From the NCBI GenBank assembly GCA_964019335.1, contig OZ025690.1, forward strand, positions 372,001 to 436,000: 64,000 nucleotides of DNA, given 5' to 3'. Shown one piece after another: positions 62,780 to 64,000 of the stretch. The stretch comes from Diplonema japonicum. Taxonomy: Eukaryota; Euglenozoa; Diplonemea; Diplonemida; Diplonemidae. The notes beneath the pieces were generated by a model. That model searched no databases, was not told the origin of the DNA, and was given only the letters and a program-made list of their open reading frames with translations. The position numbers and the translations under genes were made by a program. Every line of letters begins with the position of its first letter. The first letter of the stretch is position 1.

Positions 62780-64000
62780 GGAAACAATCCCGCTTGAGGA
62801 GAAAGTGCCCGAAGGAGTAAACTCGAAGGGGGAAGAGGTACGCTGGGAAAGTGAGGACAGTGGGGAAACAGAGGGGTAGTTTTTCTTTCAGTTTTTTTCT
62901 TTTTTTTTTTTTTTTTTTTACACAATTTTTTTTTTTTTGATTCCCTTCCTTTTTCCAGCGCGTTGAGGTGGAATAATATAAAGAAGAAGTTATCTCGCGA
63001 AAAAGGGGTATAGAAATAACCACCTCTTTTTTTGTTTTGTTTTTGTTTTTGTTTTTTTAAATTTTATTTTTTTTTTTTTTTTTACTTCCCTAAGGGGCTT
63101 TAGGCTAGATTTAGATAAATAAAAGTAAACTTTATTTTATCTTTATTTAAATAACCTAACACAAGAAGATTAGCATTAGTCGGAAGTAAAAACAATAAAA
63201 TTAAAAATTATGGATTATTTGGTCTAATATGCCTTTATTCTTCCCTTGGAAGAAGAAAGTTACTTTTTTTTTTCTTCTTTTTTTTTTTTTTGAGAAATCG
63301 GAAAAATAGGAAAAATATCCCAATTCTCGATAAAAGTAAGGGCGAAAGGGCCGGGTGTATCCAAGGAAAAAAAAAAAAAAAAAAAAAAAAACAATTTGGC
63401 AAAATTTTTTTTCGCCCTCTTTCCTCCCCTATTTTCTCTGTTGGTACTATAATTCGCCGCTTTTTTTTTTTTTTTTTTAATTTGAACTCCGTTTTTATTT
63501 ACCCCCTTCTTTTTTTTTTTTTTTTTTTTTTTTTTTGTTTGTTTCTTGTTTCTTCCCCAAAGGAGAGAATGGCCAGTTGGGGAGGCTATAAAATATTAGA
63601 AGAAGAAAGGGGGGGCTGTAATGAAAGCCTGATATTGGTCATTGTTGGCCTGGGGTAAAGAAAAAAAAAATAAATAAATAATAACCCCTGCAAGTCTGTG
63701 TAATGGAATTTCTACATGACTTTTTTTTGTTTACAAGAGAAGAAGCAAAGAATTGAATAAAGTAAACAAAGGGAGGTGGGGCACAATCCAAGAAGTGAGG
63801 CGACAAGTATAAAAAAAGAAGGAGAAAAATAAAAATCCTGCAATGGAATCTGGGCAGGTGTCGTTTCTTTTCCATGTCTTTTTATCGAACCTCCTGTTGG
63901 CCCTTCGAAAAATTATTATAAAGAAAAAAAAAAGGGGGTGGGGAAAAAAATAGGAGAGAGAAGAAGAAGAAAAAAAAGAAAGAAAGAAAGAAGGAGGGGG

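Larger units (their letters stand above)
59535..64000. other. Gene-free right arm, homopolymers with a few islands
   Basis: About 4.5 kb with no supported protein gene. Islands at 60465-60565 and 61440-61640 are described separately, and a short dispersed repeat is at 60834-60870. Long frames here are poly-K/poly-F. Confidence 0.6.

Noticed and set aside
63160-63185. U6-snRNA-like words (AAGAAGATTAGCAT)
   Set aside because: The rest of U6 (5' stem, ACAGAGA spacing, telestem) is missing in this A/T-rich stretch, so it is probably chance.
1-64000. CRISPR arrays, rRNA genes, bacterial operons, intact tRNA genes
   Set aside because: None seen; gene structure is eukaryotic, and the only tRNA-like sequence is decayed.

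Overview
This is a eukaryotic nuclear window, probably from a free-living protist. The evidence is cis-spliced genes with very small GT-AG introns (33-72 nt, donor mostly GTATG, sometimes a visible CTAAC-like branch site), cytosolic ribosomal protein genes eS26 and uS10 (RPS20), a sirtuin, PPR proteins, an APE-type non-LTR retrotransposon and a probable FAM227 (cilia-associated) gene. TAA, TAG and TGA all act as stops, so the code looks standard. The lineage cannot be fixed from this window. Intergenic DNA is extremely rich in mononucleotide runs, mainly A and T but also long C and G runs, and most of the long poly-K/poly-F reading frames are artefacts of these runs. Every cellular gene I can support, and also the retrotransposon, reads on the minus strand. 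That resembles the directional gene arrays of euglenozoans or dinoflagellates, although no spliced leader was seen.

Layout from left to right. The 5' part of a PP2C phosphatase gene runs off the left edge (1-200). It is followed by a RING-TRAF-SPRY E3 ligase, a small three-exon gene, a 981-aa coiled-coil protein and a PPR protein. A tandem pair of DIS3L2/RNase II-type exoribonuclease genes follows (7.5-14.6 kb). They differ by three micro-introns and by an N-terminal extension. Next come a small basic protein, a class IV-like sirtuin, MsrB and a FAM227-like gene. A gene desert (20.1-24.8 kb) holds a MITE and several islands with strong hairpins. After it come a PSP1-domain protein, a multi-BRCT protein, a type II membrane glycosyltransferase-like protein, a second MITE, three RPS20 genes, a small membrane protein, an 811-aa SH3b-like/coiled-coil protein and a second PPR gene. 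Then there are two members of a hairpin-ended mobile family, a CAX Ca2+/H+ exchanger, a two-ORF retrotransposon with an OTU protease domain, an APC-family permease, two RPS26 genes, and a six-exon protein joining an NT-C2 domain to a clathrin-adaptor-ear-like domain. From about 56 kb to the right edge there are no convincing protein genes, only mobile elements, homopolymers and a few structured islands.

Multiplication of genes and elements is the theme of the window: two exonuclease copies, three RPS20, two RPS26, two identical 681-bp mobile elements 21 kb apart, and at least three relatives of that element. Exons of the ribosomal copies are nearly identical while their introns differ in length and even in which strand carries the A-run. 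Gene structures were rebuilt by hand; each multi-exon model given here keeps frame across all junctions, but none has transcript support. Best leads for follow-up: intron presence/absence between the young exonuclease duplicates; the hairpin-ended element family with a decayed tyrosine-recombinase-like fragment and an embedded tRNA-like sequence; the retrotransposon whose two ORFs are separated by a single in-frame TGA; and the NT-C2/adaptin-ear fusion.
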